Assembly: GCA_021399435.1 (NCBI GenBank)
Contig: JAJTUP010000014.1
Span: forward strand, 310,001-374,000
From: Diaporthe sp. PMI_573
Lineage: Eukaryota; Ascomycota; Sordariomycetes; Diaporthales; Diaporthaceae
DNA: 64,000 nt
Direction of reading: 5' to 3'
Positions 43,331 to 53,797 of the stretch are shown here, in pieces. Numbering within the stretch: position 1 is the first letter of the stretch; the number at the start of each line of letters is the position of its first letter. Under the pieces are notes generated by a model. That model was given only the letters and a program-made list of their open reading frames with translations. It made no database searches and was not told the origin of the DNA. A program made the translations under genes and the position numbers.

Positions 43331-45073
43331 TCAGCGTCGACCAGATCTTCCCCCATGTCCATGGTGACGATGGTGACGATGGTGACGATGGTGACGGTGG
43401 TGACCATGATGGCCGTGGGAACTTGACGGATAGTGCGGCCCAGGAGAACCGCTACCGCCCTGACCGGCCCCTCCACCCTGGGGGCCTTGGGAGGGGAACT
43501 GGCGATCTAGCCCGGCTTCCTCGTCCTTCAGAGCTTCTATCATGGACACATCGAACAGTTCCTGTTCAGTCATATCCTTCACAGGCTTGGCTTCAAGGTA
43601 AGCTGTGTAGGCGCTTCCGAACAGTGACGACCCCGTCGGCTCTTGTTGCTGTTGCTGGGTGTCATCGTATCCTTGGCCGTACGTGCCTTGTGCCTGGGTT
43701 GAGGCTTGAGGCGGGTAGTACCCTCCTCCAGACCTGGGGTTCGACTGGCGCGATCCGGTCATCGGCTGTCCCGTATTCGAAAAATATGTAGCCACGGGAC
43801 CGACGCCGGCTCCTCCGTCAACCATATGTGACTGAAGCATGTCGTCCCCGTAGCCCCGGGGCGGCGGCGGTGCTTGACCTTGGCCCTGCTCTCCGTAGTA
43901 CGCGGGGCCCGGCGCCGTGATGTTCAAATTTTGCATCCCATAGCTCAGAGCCGAGCTAGTAGACGGCGGGCTCGTGTCCTCCTGGCCCCCGTAGGCGAGG
44001 TATGCCGAGCGCGACATATCCGGCGAGGTCGTGCCGGACGAGAAACCTGTACTCCGCCGCTTGTGGCTCCGGGGCGGATCCGGGTCCCCGCTGCTCCTCT
44101 TTCGCCAGGTGGATGTGCCCTCCTGCTCTCCCGCGCCCCACTGGGCCTGGCCTGAGCCCTGCTCCGGCTGGCCCGGTGGGATGTATGACCGGAACAGGCC
44201 CTGCGGCTGAGGAGATGACGACGACGCCGGATCCTGCCCGGAAGCCCTGTTCTGAACCCAGCTCTCCATCCTGCGCCGGTCCTCATGCGCCTTGACGGCC
44301 TTTCGATACTCCTTGGCGGAGCCGAACGCGTGGTATCTCCATTTTTCCACCAGCTGGGCGATTCTGGTCTCCTCGGCGCGGTCGATCCTCCACTCAAAGG
44401 GGACATTGTCCTTCCTGTGGTATTGGTATGGGTCTGGGAAGTTCGCATATCCTATACCCAAGACCGTGGTCATCTCCCCGTCCGGGCGGTCTTGGTTATT
44501 TTCAAGAGCCAGAGTCAGACACTTCCTTACGTCAAGGCAGCCAATACTGTGATAAAAACATTATATATCGTTAGAGCAGATTAATTTCAAAGTTAAAGGG
44601 AGTATGATTGCCAACTGGGCGGGAGTCTCGATTGATCTAATTACTCACTAGAGCCTTCGGGGTGGGCCACTTTTGTCGAGCCGCAAGTCACCCAAGGGTC
44701 GTATCATGAATTCGATGGTATTGTAAATTACAACGCCACGGAAGTCATCATTTCTGTAAAGATAATCGTTGCTAGTATTGCCTTTAGGGGCTCCCCAGAG
44801 AACAGACCAGTATCCTTGATATGCTGAGAGACCGCTGTTGATAAATTCTCGCAAGTCGTGACGGGTAAAGGGTAGCTTCCCCGAGGGCCGCTCGTCGAAA
44901 GACCTCAAGGGCACCGTGTGAGCTTCAATAGCATTACACGACTCCTCGCGGCTGCCTTGGTGGTATGTAAATGGTGCCTGGGTGTGGAGCCCTAGGGACG
45001 AGTATATGGTATCGTCGGACCCTTGTACGGCCCTCTCCTTATCGTCCGCGAACCGCGGCGTGTTGATGCTCAT
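43331..45073 (-). CDS. hypothetical protein with Pro/Gln/Gly-rich middle and His-rich tail
   Basis: Exons 45073-44649 and 44546-43331 are joined across a 102-nt intron (GTGAGT...CACAG; TA|T makes Tyr) and give 546 aa. The first 200 residues look folded (REFINSGLSAYQGYWSVLWG, FRGVVIYNTIEFMIRPLGDL, IGCLDVRKCLTLALE, then FPDPYQYHRKDNVPFEWRI). Residues about 220-460 are disordered, rich in Ser, Pro, Gly, Gln and Tyr, with a QQQQQ run. A short acidic helix follows (MTEQELFDVSMIEALKDEE). The tail is histidine-rich, built from HHRHH units encoded by a 9-bp repeat. I do not recognise the family. The His tail could bind metal or be a by-product of the repeat. The stop codon lies inside a 14-base word that is duplicated downstream. 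Confidence 0.7.
43362..43407 (+). repeat. 9-bp coding minisatellite
   Basis: Plus-strand unit ATGGTGACG repeated about four to five times with small changes. On the minus strand it encodes the HHR units at the C-terminus of the hypothetical protein. Confidence 0.75.
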
Positions 45074-46560
45074 GTTGTTCGTAAGGGCTAGTAGGCTGGC
45101 TAGTAGGTGGACTTTGGCGACTTGTGGGCGTGTGCACTCTGAAGCCAAGACCTGATTCTTTCGGAGGTTGCTTGACGGACAGAGGGTGTTTTTTTCTGAA
45201 GGCAAAGAGGAAGGGCTTGAGAGACAAGGCCTCGTGGCCAGATTTATATACTGCACGTCCACGATCGGGTCACTGATTCTTCCACGCATTGGAGTGTGTG
45301 ACGTCGGCAGAATCACCCACAACAGGAAACTGCGTCTCGCAGTCCAAAGCTGTGACAAAGTGCCAGAAGCTAGCAACCTGAATACATTACGTACCGTAAG
45401 TCATATAGGGTTGGTACGTCTGTACGGATAAACGCTCAGTGAATCATAAGCCAGAGACTTCAGTAGGCTCGCTTGACGAACATCCGTCACACACTGCCAC
45501 CAACTGGTGGCTTGGGCACGGATTGGACCTTTAACCCTATATCTCAAGGTATTCTCATCACGGTCCATGTCCCACTAAGCGGCTTGGTGACATTGGGCTG
45601 GTAGGTGAGCACCTGCAGTGTCGGTTGCTGTGAAGTACATATGCCAGAGCGCCCACCAAACATCTGATTATCCGCCAGCAACTCGCCCCACATGTGTCAC
45701 GCTCTCTGGTGATGAGGCGATGAACTTTTGTGGATGGGCATTATGGAGGGATGGGAATTATACAGAGCAGGCGTTGTTTTCAGCCGTCGACTCCTCGTTT
45801 CCACCATGGGCGATCTTGACGGCAATCTTCGCAACAGGTCCAGGCTATGAGTGGCTGGCGGAGTACACAGTCTGGTGACCAGGCGAGAATGGCAAAGTTT
45901 ATATCTCTCTACCCGTGGAGAAGAACACTGAATCCGTTACTAGGAAGTAACAAGCTGCTGTGGCACATATCTGCCGGATGTGAGAATGAGTTTCACGGAC
46001 CCTGCCATACAAAATTCGAAAGCAATTCTATGCACAAGAACGCTATAGCTGAGGCGTGTTACACACCCATTCAAGATTTTAAGACTTACCAGCCTAATGA
46101 AGTCTTAATGGGGTTAGGTGGAACCTCGGAAGTGACCCATTCCGAATGCAAGTGAAGGATAAGCGTAGCGAATGAGACTTGTGTCCAGCACGACACACGC
46201 GACTGACTATCGACACGACACGATTGAGCTCAGCGGTGGAGCTTTGGTCGAAGCATTGTCTTGAAAGAGACATTATTGAACTATAACTATAGCCATGGGG
46301 TATTGATACCAAACTTTGAGCATGCAGCGCCTTCCCCGGATCCACGCTCGCAGCCCCTGAGGGCCGCTTTGTAAAGATTTAAAACAACCCACCATGATTT
46401 GCTTCTTTTCCTCTCCAACGCCTCTTGAAACAAAACCATGAAAAAACCGACCAACTTGTGGGACTCAAGGGACTGGGCAAGAAAGTGTGTACCACGCTGA
46501 ACTGAGAAGTCGCGTTGAGAACACAAAACCCAAAAACGCTTTTATAAAAAGACAACGTGA
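45074..46560. other. intergenic, nothing recognised
   Basis: A 1.5 kb spacer between the promoter of the His-tail protein gene and the 3' end of Spt8. Open frames are short and unconvincing. Confidence 0.45.
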
Positions 46561-48690
46561 TCAGTCGTTCACACACCCAATCTCATACCCTATCAAGACC
46601 TCGGTGCTGCTCCCCTCCCAGCCCCTCGTGCCAGCGGCAGTAAGCATGTAGTGCGACGTAGGGTCGACATACATCTGCGAGATGACACCCGCCCTAGGGG
46701 GACCAGGAATAATCAAGAACGGCACGGCGCCGTGCTTAAAGGCCCTGTTATCATGCAGGTCGTAGAGCCTCAGGATGTCGTGGCTGGCACACACGAGGTG
46801 CCTCCCGTTGACCATGGTCCGCACGGCCGAGACGGCGCCGCTGCCCGCGGGGAACTTGAGGGTGCGCTCGGGCTTCCAGTTGGAGGTGGCCTTGTGGATG
46901 TTGAACTCCTCGACGGTGCCGTTGCGCCGCCCCGCGTAGATGGTGTTGCCATCGGGCGACCAGCAGGCGCCCATGCACCAGGGCGGGACACCAGGGCGCG
47001 TGCCTATCCGGGCGAGGGGCATGGGGACCCGGCGGTCCCAGATCCGGATGGTGCCGTCCATGGCGGCGGAGAAGAAGGTCGACTCGGAGGTCTGCGTGGG
47101 GTCGAACTGTGCCGGTGCGGGGTTGTTGAAGACGAGGGTTGGGGAGTGTATCGACGGTTGCTTGGAGTCGGCGTCGGTCTGGGCGGTTGACGGTCGTGCT
47201 GGGTCGGCTTGTGACGCGTCTTGGGGCTTGAGTTGGTTTGCTGCGGCGTCTGAGGCGGTCGGTTGCTCCGATTGTGCTTGTGCTGGGTCTTGGGTCGTAC
47301 CCGGCGCAGCGTCCAATGGCGGGTGGTCCGTCTTTTCGTGGGAGGCGTCGCCCAATATCGAGTCACCGCCCATGGTGACATCGCCATCTCCATGGGGAGC
47401 ATCGTCGAGTGGTTCCAGCATCGCGTGCGAGTACCCATCGTTGTCGTTGTCCCCACCAAATGGGTTGTCCGCGCCCATGTTGTTGTTCCCGTCTCCAAAA
47501 AGCGACCCTGCCGGGCTCCCAAAGAGTGACTCATGATCAGACCCTTCGCCGTCTCCCATGCCGTCGCCGTTGGGCATTGCCCCCCCGTTGGGCATTCCGG
47601 AGTCTGGACCGCTGCTGAAGAAACCATTGGTACGGGTGCTGGTCCGCATCGTGTCGCTCTGGAACGGCTCTTCTGCCGCCTCTGGGGGAAGCGGTGCGCC
47701 GCTCAATGGCCGTGGCTCGAGAGCTGAGATCTGCCCTCCACTGCCCCTGAAATCCCGTATCGTCTTGCCGGTATTCAGGTCCCAATCGAGGATGTTCTTG
47801 TCCCAGCTCCCGCTCAATACGCTCTGCTCGTCTGGTGCCAGCTGTAATACCGACACAGCATTCTTGTGTTCTTGCAGCACGTGTATTGTCTTGCCCTCGT
47901 CGTGCCTGACGCTGTGGAGGTTGATCCCACCGCTGTCCAGACCAGCCAGCAGCCACAGTGCGTCGCGGTGGACCGCCAGACTGTAGACAGGAGAAAGGAC
48001 GCGGTCAGCATCGCTTGCACCGCCCCTTGGGTTCGGCGGCGCTGGCTCCAGGTTCTCCCAATATGACATGAGTATTCCAGCTTTTGTGACACTATCCACG
48101 AAAGGGTGCCGCTGTGCAACGGTCAATAGCTGCTTGCCATTGATGGTCCCTGGGCCGTCGTATTTCCGGATGTACCCATCTGACCCGCCTGTCATCCAGT
48201 ATCGGAGGTCGGGCGTGATGGCGATGGCGTTGATGGACGTCGCTTGCGGGGCTGCCATGGTCGGCACGATATCGTACAGCCTCGCGGTGATGGCTTCTGG
48301 TCGGACCCTTGGTCGAAATTTCGGTGTTTGAGGGGAGTCTATCGAGTTGGATTTCGAATGGGACGGTCTTTCGACTCGCGTGGTGGTGTCTTCTTCCTGA
48401 TCGCCATCCTGTTCCTCATCTTGCTCGTGATCTTGATCCTGATCCTGATCTCCGTCCTGTTCCCCGTCTTGGTCCTGCTCTTGATCTTGGTCGCCGTCTG
48501 GATCCCCATCTGCATCATTGTCGCCTTCGTCTTGGTCCTCATCTTCCTCGTTGAATGCGTCATCCTCGTCTACCTCCATATCATCTCCATCTTCCATCGT
48601 CATGTTGTCATCTTGCTGTTGTTGGTCGTGCTCCTGGTCGTCGGAGCTCGCATTGGAATCGCGGTCATGGTCATTGTCGTATTCGTCCAT
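46561..48690 (-). CDS. SPT8: SAGA complex subunit Spt8 (WD40 repeat protein)
   Basis: A single exon of 709 aa. The start at 48690 (MDEYDNDHDRD) is chosen over the in-frame ATG at 48786, which would add a hydrophobic leader that does not fit a nuclear protein. Residues 1-100 are almost all Asp, Glu and Gln, with DQDQD-type repeats. The core starts with RPEAITARLYDIVPTMAAP and INAIAITPDLRYWMTGGSDGYIRKYD, then WD repeats including VLSGSWDKNILDWDLNTG, TFFSAAMDGTIRIWDRR and HLVCASHDILRLYDLHDN. A long Asp/Gly/Asn-rich insert (about 345-525) interrupts the propeller. Spt8 contacts TBP within the SAGA coactivator. The match in order and content (acidic N-terminus, SYWENLEPAPPNPRGG block) is good. Confidence 0.85.
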   Translation of the reverse strand: MDEYDNDHDRDSNASSDDQEHDQQQQDDNMTMEDGDDMEVDEDDAFNEEDEDQDEGDNDADGDPDGDQDQEQDQDGEQDGDQDQDQDHEQDEEQDGDQEEDTTTRVERPSHSKSNSIDSPQTPKFRPRVRPEAITARLYDIVPTMAAPQATSINAIAITPDLRYWMTGGSDGYIRKYDGPGTINGKQLLTVAQRHPFVDSVTKAGILMSYWENLEPAPPNPRGGASDADRVLSPVYSLAVHRDALWLLAGLDSGGINLHSVRHDEGKTIHVLQEHKNAVSVLQLAPDEQSVLSGSWDKNILDWDLNTGKTIRDFRGSGGQISALEPRPLSGAPLPPEAAEEPFQSDTMRTSTRTNGFFSSGPDSGMPNGGAMPNGDGMGDGEGSDHESLFGSPAGSLFGDGNNNMGADNPFGGDNDNDGYSHAMLEPLDDAPHGDGDVTMGGDSILGDASHEKTDHPPLDAAPGTTQDPAQAQSEQPTASDAAANQLKPQDASQADPARPSTAQTDADSKQPSIHSPTLVFNNPAPAQFDPTQTSESTFFSAAMDGTIRIWDRRVPMPLARIGTRPGVPPWCMGACWSPDGNTIYAGRRNGTVEEFNIHKATSNWKPERTLKFPAGSGAVSAVRTMVNGRHLVCASHDILRLYDLHDNRAFKHGAVPFLIIPGPPRAGVISQMYVDPTSHYMLTAAGTRGWEGSSTEVLIGYEIGCVND

Positions 48691-50729
48691 GGCGGGCTGG
48701 CGGACTGCTATTGAAGCGGTAAATGGGTAGAAATGAGTGAACGATACAATATAGTTAGCCAAGAAGAAATGATTGATTAATAACACACTGGTGGCGTGGG
48801 CCTTGAAGCCAAAGAAGCAAAAGTTGGGTGGATTTTGACGGGCAGAAGAGCCGCGAAGCTTGTGCAGATCGGCCGCATGTCGTCAGAGCTAGCAAGGTCG
48901 CGACGCGACTGGTCCGTGCTTGGGCTTCAAGATCTAATCTAATCTGATCTAATCTAATCTTTGTTGTCAGTCTTCCGCAACACAACACACAACTCAACTC
49001 CATGCGAACACAATTTGCCTATTCCGAATGGGTACAGGTCTGCATAGCGATTGGATACCCTAGCTTGAGTCTCATCACCGATTCAGATTTCCGAACAAGG
49101 AATCACGCTTGCTCATCGTTAGACACAGCGCGAGGCACTCATTTTGAAATCTTGTCAAACTTAGCACATCACCTAGCCAGCCATTTCAATTTTAGCATGA
49201 GATGCAGTCGTTAAGAATATCCGGAACTTGCACCAAGTATCTTAGACCGTTCTCTTTGATTGGCGCTTGAACGGGATTGACTGCTCAGAACGATGCGCGG
49301 GCGTGACGAGGTCTTCCTTGCAGTCGAGCAGGTGCATCATTCCACGGTATGAGTCTGTTGGGAGTCTTATCTCCGCAACTGTTACCCGTACGCTGGTTTT
49401 CCCACAGAGAAAACTCCTGTGTTGGTCATGGACACACATGCAGGGGGCATCTGACCGGTATCAGAGCCGATCTATTGTGTGAGTGAGTCACTGACAGCGC
49501 CGCTAGCCAACTTGAACAGTCGGATGTTGCTGTGGGTAGTCATGGCTGAATTGACTCAGCACTCAAGTATGCTGCACAAGAGCCGTGTGACCATCTCGCC
49601 CGGTCCTTTTGCTCGCATGCAATCCTGTTCTATTGCCCTTGGGGAGGATGGGTTCATGGGTCGAGCGGCGCAATTGTATAGGCTGGTGTAACAGATACAA
49701 GACAGCCTCGTCTGGACGACCAATCGTTCGATTTATGAGGAGGCTGCATGAGCAGGCCCCGGCTACACTGAGCCCGGTGTGTTGCGCTGGCCGCCAAGTC
49801 GCTATCCTCAACTGCGCCAAAGCACTTCCACAATTATGGGTTTTTTCTGGTAAATTTAATCTTGCATTGCCTGCCCAGGTCAGCCGTTGCAGCAATCCGC
49901 GGAGCAGCCTCACACACATGTGGCGCCAACGGCTGCAGCTGCCTGCACGCCCTCGCCTGGCTTGCTGACACCCTCACCGCCTCTTTCCCGTTGCGGTCCA
50001 TTCCTCTGACTGCTGTGCTACGACTGCGCCGCTCCTGTGCCTGTTGCCCCAGACTTACTACCACACCTGCTCAGGCCGTCCACATCGGCGATGACTTTCA
50101 GGTGGGGTCAAGCTCGCGTTACACTCAGTGCCGCCTGTGCGACGAGATTTACGCGCCAAGTATCACACGCTGATTGCTTCCTCTGCCAAGTAAAAACGCA
50201 CCTTCTCCGTGCCAGGTACCACAACCTTTCACTGGCCCCATTATTGATTACGAGGCTCCCCTGTCTCTTGGCTGCCCCGAATGTGCCGTCCGCAACCCCC
50301 TATACATGTGCCCCCCTTGAGTGGAGCGGGTTTAATAGAAGCAGAACTTTCTGTTTCTCGCAAATAGAAGATCTATTCTGATAGACACGGATCCTTCATC
50401 CGGGGTTCCGAAAAGGTGGCTGGGTAGTTGCTTGGCTTATTCTGCAACACACGGGCAGGGGGGACGCCAGATATGGAGTGCAGTAGAATTAGCAATGCAT
50501 CACACGGAGCCTAGTTACCAATGCGTGACTACGAGCCACTTTTCTTTCATTGTCTTTCCCCACGTCATCCTGGGACATTATAATGATCTACCGATCTGAA
50601 CACACTGCCCAAGAAGTCTGCGTGCGGCCCAGTCATCACTGAGAGCGTCTCACGATACATATGTGGAGAACAAGTTGTTTCAAAAAGAAAGAGGTGTAAT
50701 GTGTGAACGCTGTAAAAATGTGCTTTCAG
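48691..50729. other. long intergenic stretch
   Basis: Contains a (A/G)ATCT pentamer repeat at 48931-48960, six copies, about 240 bases upstream of Spt8. No gene is supported in the remaining 1.7 kb. Confidence 0.45.
48931..48960 (+). repeat. pentanucleotide repeat (RATCT)6
   Basis: Six tandem ATCT units preceded by A or G, lying in the Spt8 upstream region. A simple repeat. Confidence 0.8.
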
Positions 50730-52611
50730 CTAGAAAGCTCTCATTCTGACCCTCAAATCACGGTCCGGGGGAGCCGCTACCGAATTAGTGCCCGCGTCGA
50801 GATCTCGAGCAGGTCGGTCGGAAATACTCCCATCACGCTTGAGCCACGTCGCACTACAGAAGTCCACCTCTAATCGCGAAACCATCGTGGCAACAGCGAG
50901 CATGACCTCCGGCTTGGCGAAGTTGCGGCCTGCACACATACTGAATCCACCGCCATATGGCACGAAGGACTTAGTTTTGCCAGCGAGGGAGAACTCCAAA
51001 TGCTTCGATGAGACGCCATTCTCGCCTATGGTCTCAACTTCCTTGACGTGTCGGCCTGCCCAGAACTCTGAAGCTGGGTGCTCAGGAGTGCCCCCTATCA
51101 GGGTGGTTGGGTGGTCAGTCCGATTGTCGTTGTGCGTGTGAATCGAGGAACATGAAATGTAAAGACAGACTCACAAACATCCTCATCCAAGTGAGAAGCC
51201 TCGGTAGGTGTTTGCACTATTGAGCCCTCAGGAATTGTGTACCCTGCGAGATTGACGTCTTCAATACATGTCCTCGTGATAAGTACGCTCACGTGAAGAC
51301 GCATAGCCTCTACGAAGACGGACTGGAGCAGGGACAACTGCAAAAGCTTTTGTGTGTCAAAGGGCTCTTCCTGTGCTCGAGGGTCCTGGGTAGGTCGTGC
51401 CGCTGTGCTGACTTCCATCTTGATTTCATGAAACAATTCAGGGTCCCGGATGAGCTCCATCATGATCCATGTACAGATATTGATGGTGTTTGAATGAATC
51501 CTCGCATATTTAATCAGCACCCTTTGATCAGTAGATATAACATGTTCAGGGTTCCAAGGAGGGTCAATAAACTCACCCAAAGAATATCAACCCGTACACA
51601 CCGCCCATAGTCTTTCGTGAGAACCTGAATGACTTTCCCCACTGTGCCAATCGTCGGGATAGCCGTGACCCAAAAACGGGTTCAAACTCCTCATCTGGGC
51701 TCGCATCACCCTTTTGCCAGTCGAACTCACGATCGGCCACTTCGAACCACTTGCCACACTGAGCATTGAATCTATCCCTGGCCTGTCTTGCTCGCGTATT
51801 AAGAAAACTTGGTAGTCCAAATGAAAGCCCCTCGGCATATTTCTCGTACTCCCAGAATACATCGACGAAACCAGGATTGGTCTCAAGTATTCTCGGACCG
51901 AATGTGGCAATGGTGGCCGCATTAAACATGTGGCGCCTCAAAAAGCCCAAGATCTGTACCTCAGTCCACTCGCTAGAAGTGAAGAGTTCCTTGGCGAAGG
52001 CGGCTTGGAAGGCTGAGGTGAATGCCTCGACCGGCATCTGAGCAATCAGGGAGTCATTGTATAGGGAATGCATCTCAAACCATATTCTATTCTCCGGGGG
52101 CTGCTCGTGCCCTGCACGTTGGATCCTGGCACCACCGGATGTATCTTTATGAAACTTTGCCACGTCTTCTCGTTCGTATCCCCCGGTGTGCTCAATGATA
52201 CGCGAGACCCATGGGTTAGAACTGAATGAAGAACGGAACAGGGTCAACACGTTGCTGCTGCCTCCAACGACGTATACATTCAGGGGGCCAAGGCGGCATC
52301 TGATGACACCTCTCGGACTGTCCTTCAAAGACCGGCTGCCAACATTAAATGTTTAGAAAGTCGTAACTCAACATCGCGCGGCGCGGTGTAGGGATGCATT
52401 GAATGTGTTCAGCTTACCTGAGCCTCACTACAAAGGCTTGCTTTCTCATCATGAAACACAAAGCATTTGAGACGAATGGAATTGTCTCTTCCAGCTGAGG
52501 GGGTTCATCGTAACCCTTAGCCTTAGTCGACAGCTGGTTGAGAAACACAGCAATGGTGGGCAAGACAATGAACAACAAAATGAGATAGCACATTGCTTCG
52601 AGGATCGCCAT
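50730..52611 (-). CDS. cytochrome P450, CYP7/CYP8-like, A
   Basis: Exons 52611-52418, 52335-51577, 51521-51175 and 51094-50730 keep frame through three introns (82, 55 and 80 nt) and give 554 aa. The start at 52611 opens a membrane anchor (YLILLFIVLPTIAVFL). IPFVSNALCFMMRK matches the IPFxGxxxxFxxxK hinge of this clade. The I-helix lacks the AGxDT proton-relay motif and has HSNTINICTW, typical of CYP7/CYP8-like enzymes. ExxR is in FVEAMRL and the heme loop is FVPYGGGFSMCAGR with ligand Cys487. Relatives include sterol 7-alpha-hydroxylase-like and prostacyclin-synthase-like fungal P450s of largely unknown substrate. It diverges from the next P450, and both flank an inverted repeat. Confidence 0.88.
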
Positions 52612-53797
52612 TTTCGATTGTTCTGAGGTTCCAGGGAAACCAGCAGTAAAGAGCAGACTGGTATTAACTACTATAATGCTGTTCTTCACGCCTTCACTTT
52701 CTTGGAACATGGACTCAGAACCTGGAGCTGTTTATGTTTATATATACGTACAAACAATATCCGATCCCTGGATGCTACCTAAGTTCGTTTCCTGTCAGCA
52801 GATGAGTAGGCGTCTGGCAGTCGAGCTTTGGTAGACTTTTCTTGGGGAACCACCATACTAGCGCTTTCCAACATTCAGCGTTGGCTGAACCGAGTCACCG
52901 CCTTTTCACAGCCAAGAAAAAGGTCTCGCTATAATCTGGGCGGTCACAGCATTTGCAAATGAATTTTCAGTAACTCGTGATGTGCTGCCTTTGTGCAACC
53001 AACCTTTTCTTGTTACTAAGCTGTTTTTAGATTTGTCGCCCCGCCTTCAATCCAGCAGTTACACTGGACTATCCCCCCCCCTCAGCCCCCATTATATGTA
53101 GACTGCCACGATGGCATCCCGAGGTTACTTATATTGGACAAGGTGGAAAATGTCTTGCCAATCAGCAATAAGCGCTGGACTTGGAGGGCTACTGCGTATC
53201 CGCTTTCCTCTCTGGAAGCGGTGAGACATTGCTGCATAATTAACTAGGACAACAGAAGATCCGCCCCCAAGTTTATTTAGGGACGTTGAACAGAGGATTC
53301 TATTAGGAACATGCAGTCTCACATCAATAGTCGCCGCTGTTCAACGTCTCTTGCATGAACTTGGGGGCGGATAATGCTGAGCCTACGTCAAGTCACATCG
53401 GCTTCCGGGAAGCTATGCCGGATGGATTCATCGGGCCTCCAGATAAGTCACATTCAGCATGCCAGCCTGCCTTGAGCATGCATATTGAGTATCGGTACTT
53501 TTGTCTAGTCTAAATAATAGACTTGACTCATCATATCAGGGCCGAGCGTCAAGGTGTGATCACGAGGCTCCAAACAATGCAGCCCGGTGAAGACGAGGCT
53601 CGTTGTGCCAAGTTGAGTCTTGGAATGGGGCCAGATTGGACCTACGCCGGTAAAATGAGTGGGCAACTCTCACAGAGTTTTTCAGTGGACATATTTGAAC
53701 AAGGCCCGGTGGTTGCTCATTCTGTGTATATCCTCAAGAGGCTTCTCCACGTAGATCACTTCAACAATTACCCACAAGTGAGCCATTCAAATTCGAC
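52612..53797. promoter_or_regulatory. divergent promoter between two P450 genes
   Basis: A 1.2 kb spacer that controls P450 A (minus) and P450 B (plus). The notable content is a 35-nt imperfect inverted repeat at 53259-53372. The rest is ordinary AT/GC-mixed sequence, with a poly-C run near 53071. Confidence 0.55.
53259..53372. repeat. 35-nt inverted repeat with 43-nt spacer
   Basis: Left arm 53259-53293 starts ATCCGCCCCCAAGTT and ends GACGTTGAACAG. Right arm 53337-53372 is its near-exact reverse complement, with identical outer 15 and inner 12 bases and a few changes plus one extra base between. The transcript could fold into a long hairpin, or the arms could be paired protein binding sites or the ends of a very small transposon remnant. 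Confidence 0.8.

Noticed and set aside
43366..43410. A regularly spaced repeat that might suggest a CRISPR-like array
   Set aside because: The units are 9 bp, contiguous and coding; the genome is fungal. It is a minisatellite.
48691..48786. An in-frame upstream ATG that would add 32 residues to Spt8
   Set aside because: The extension is a hydrophobic stretch that would look like a membrane signal, unsuited to a nuclear SAGA subunit; MDEYDND is the natural start.
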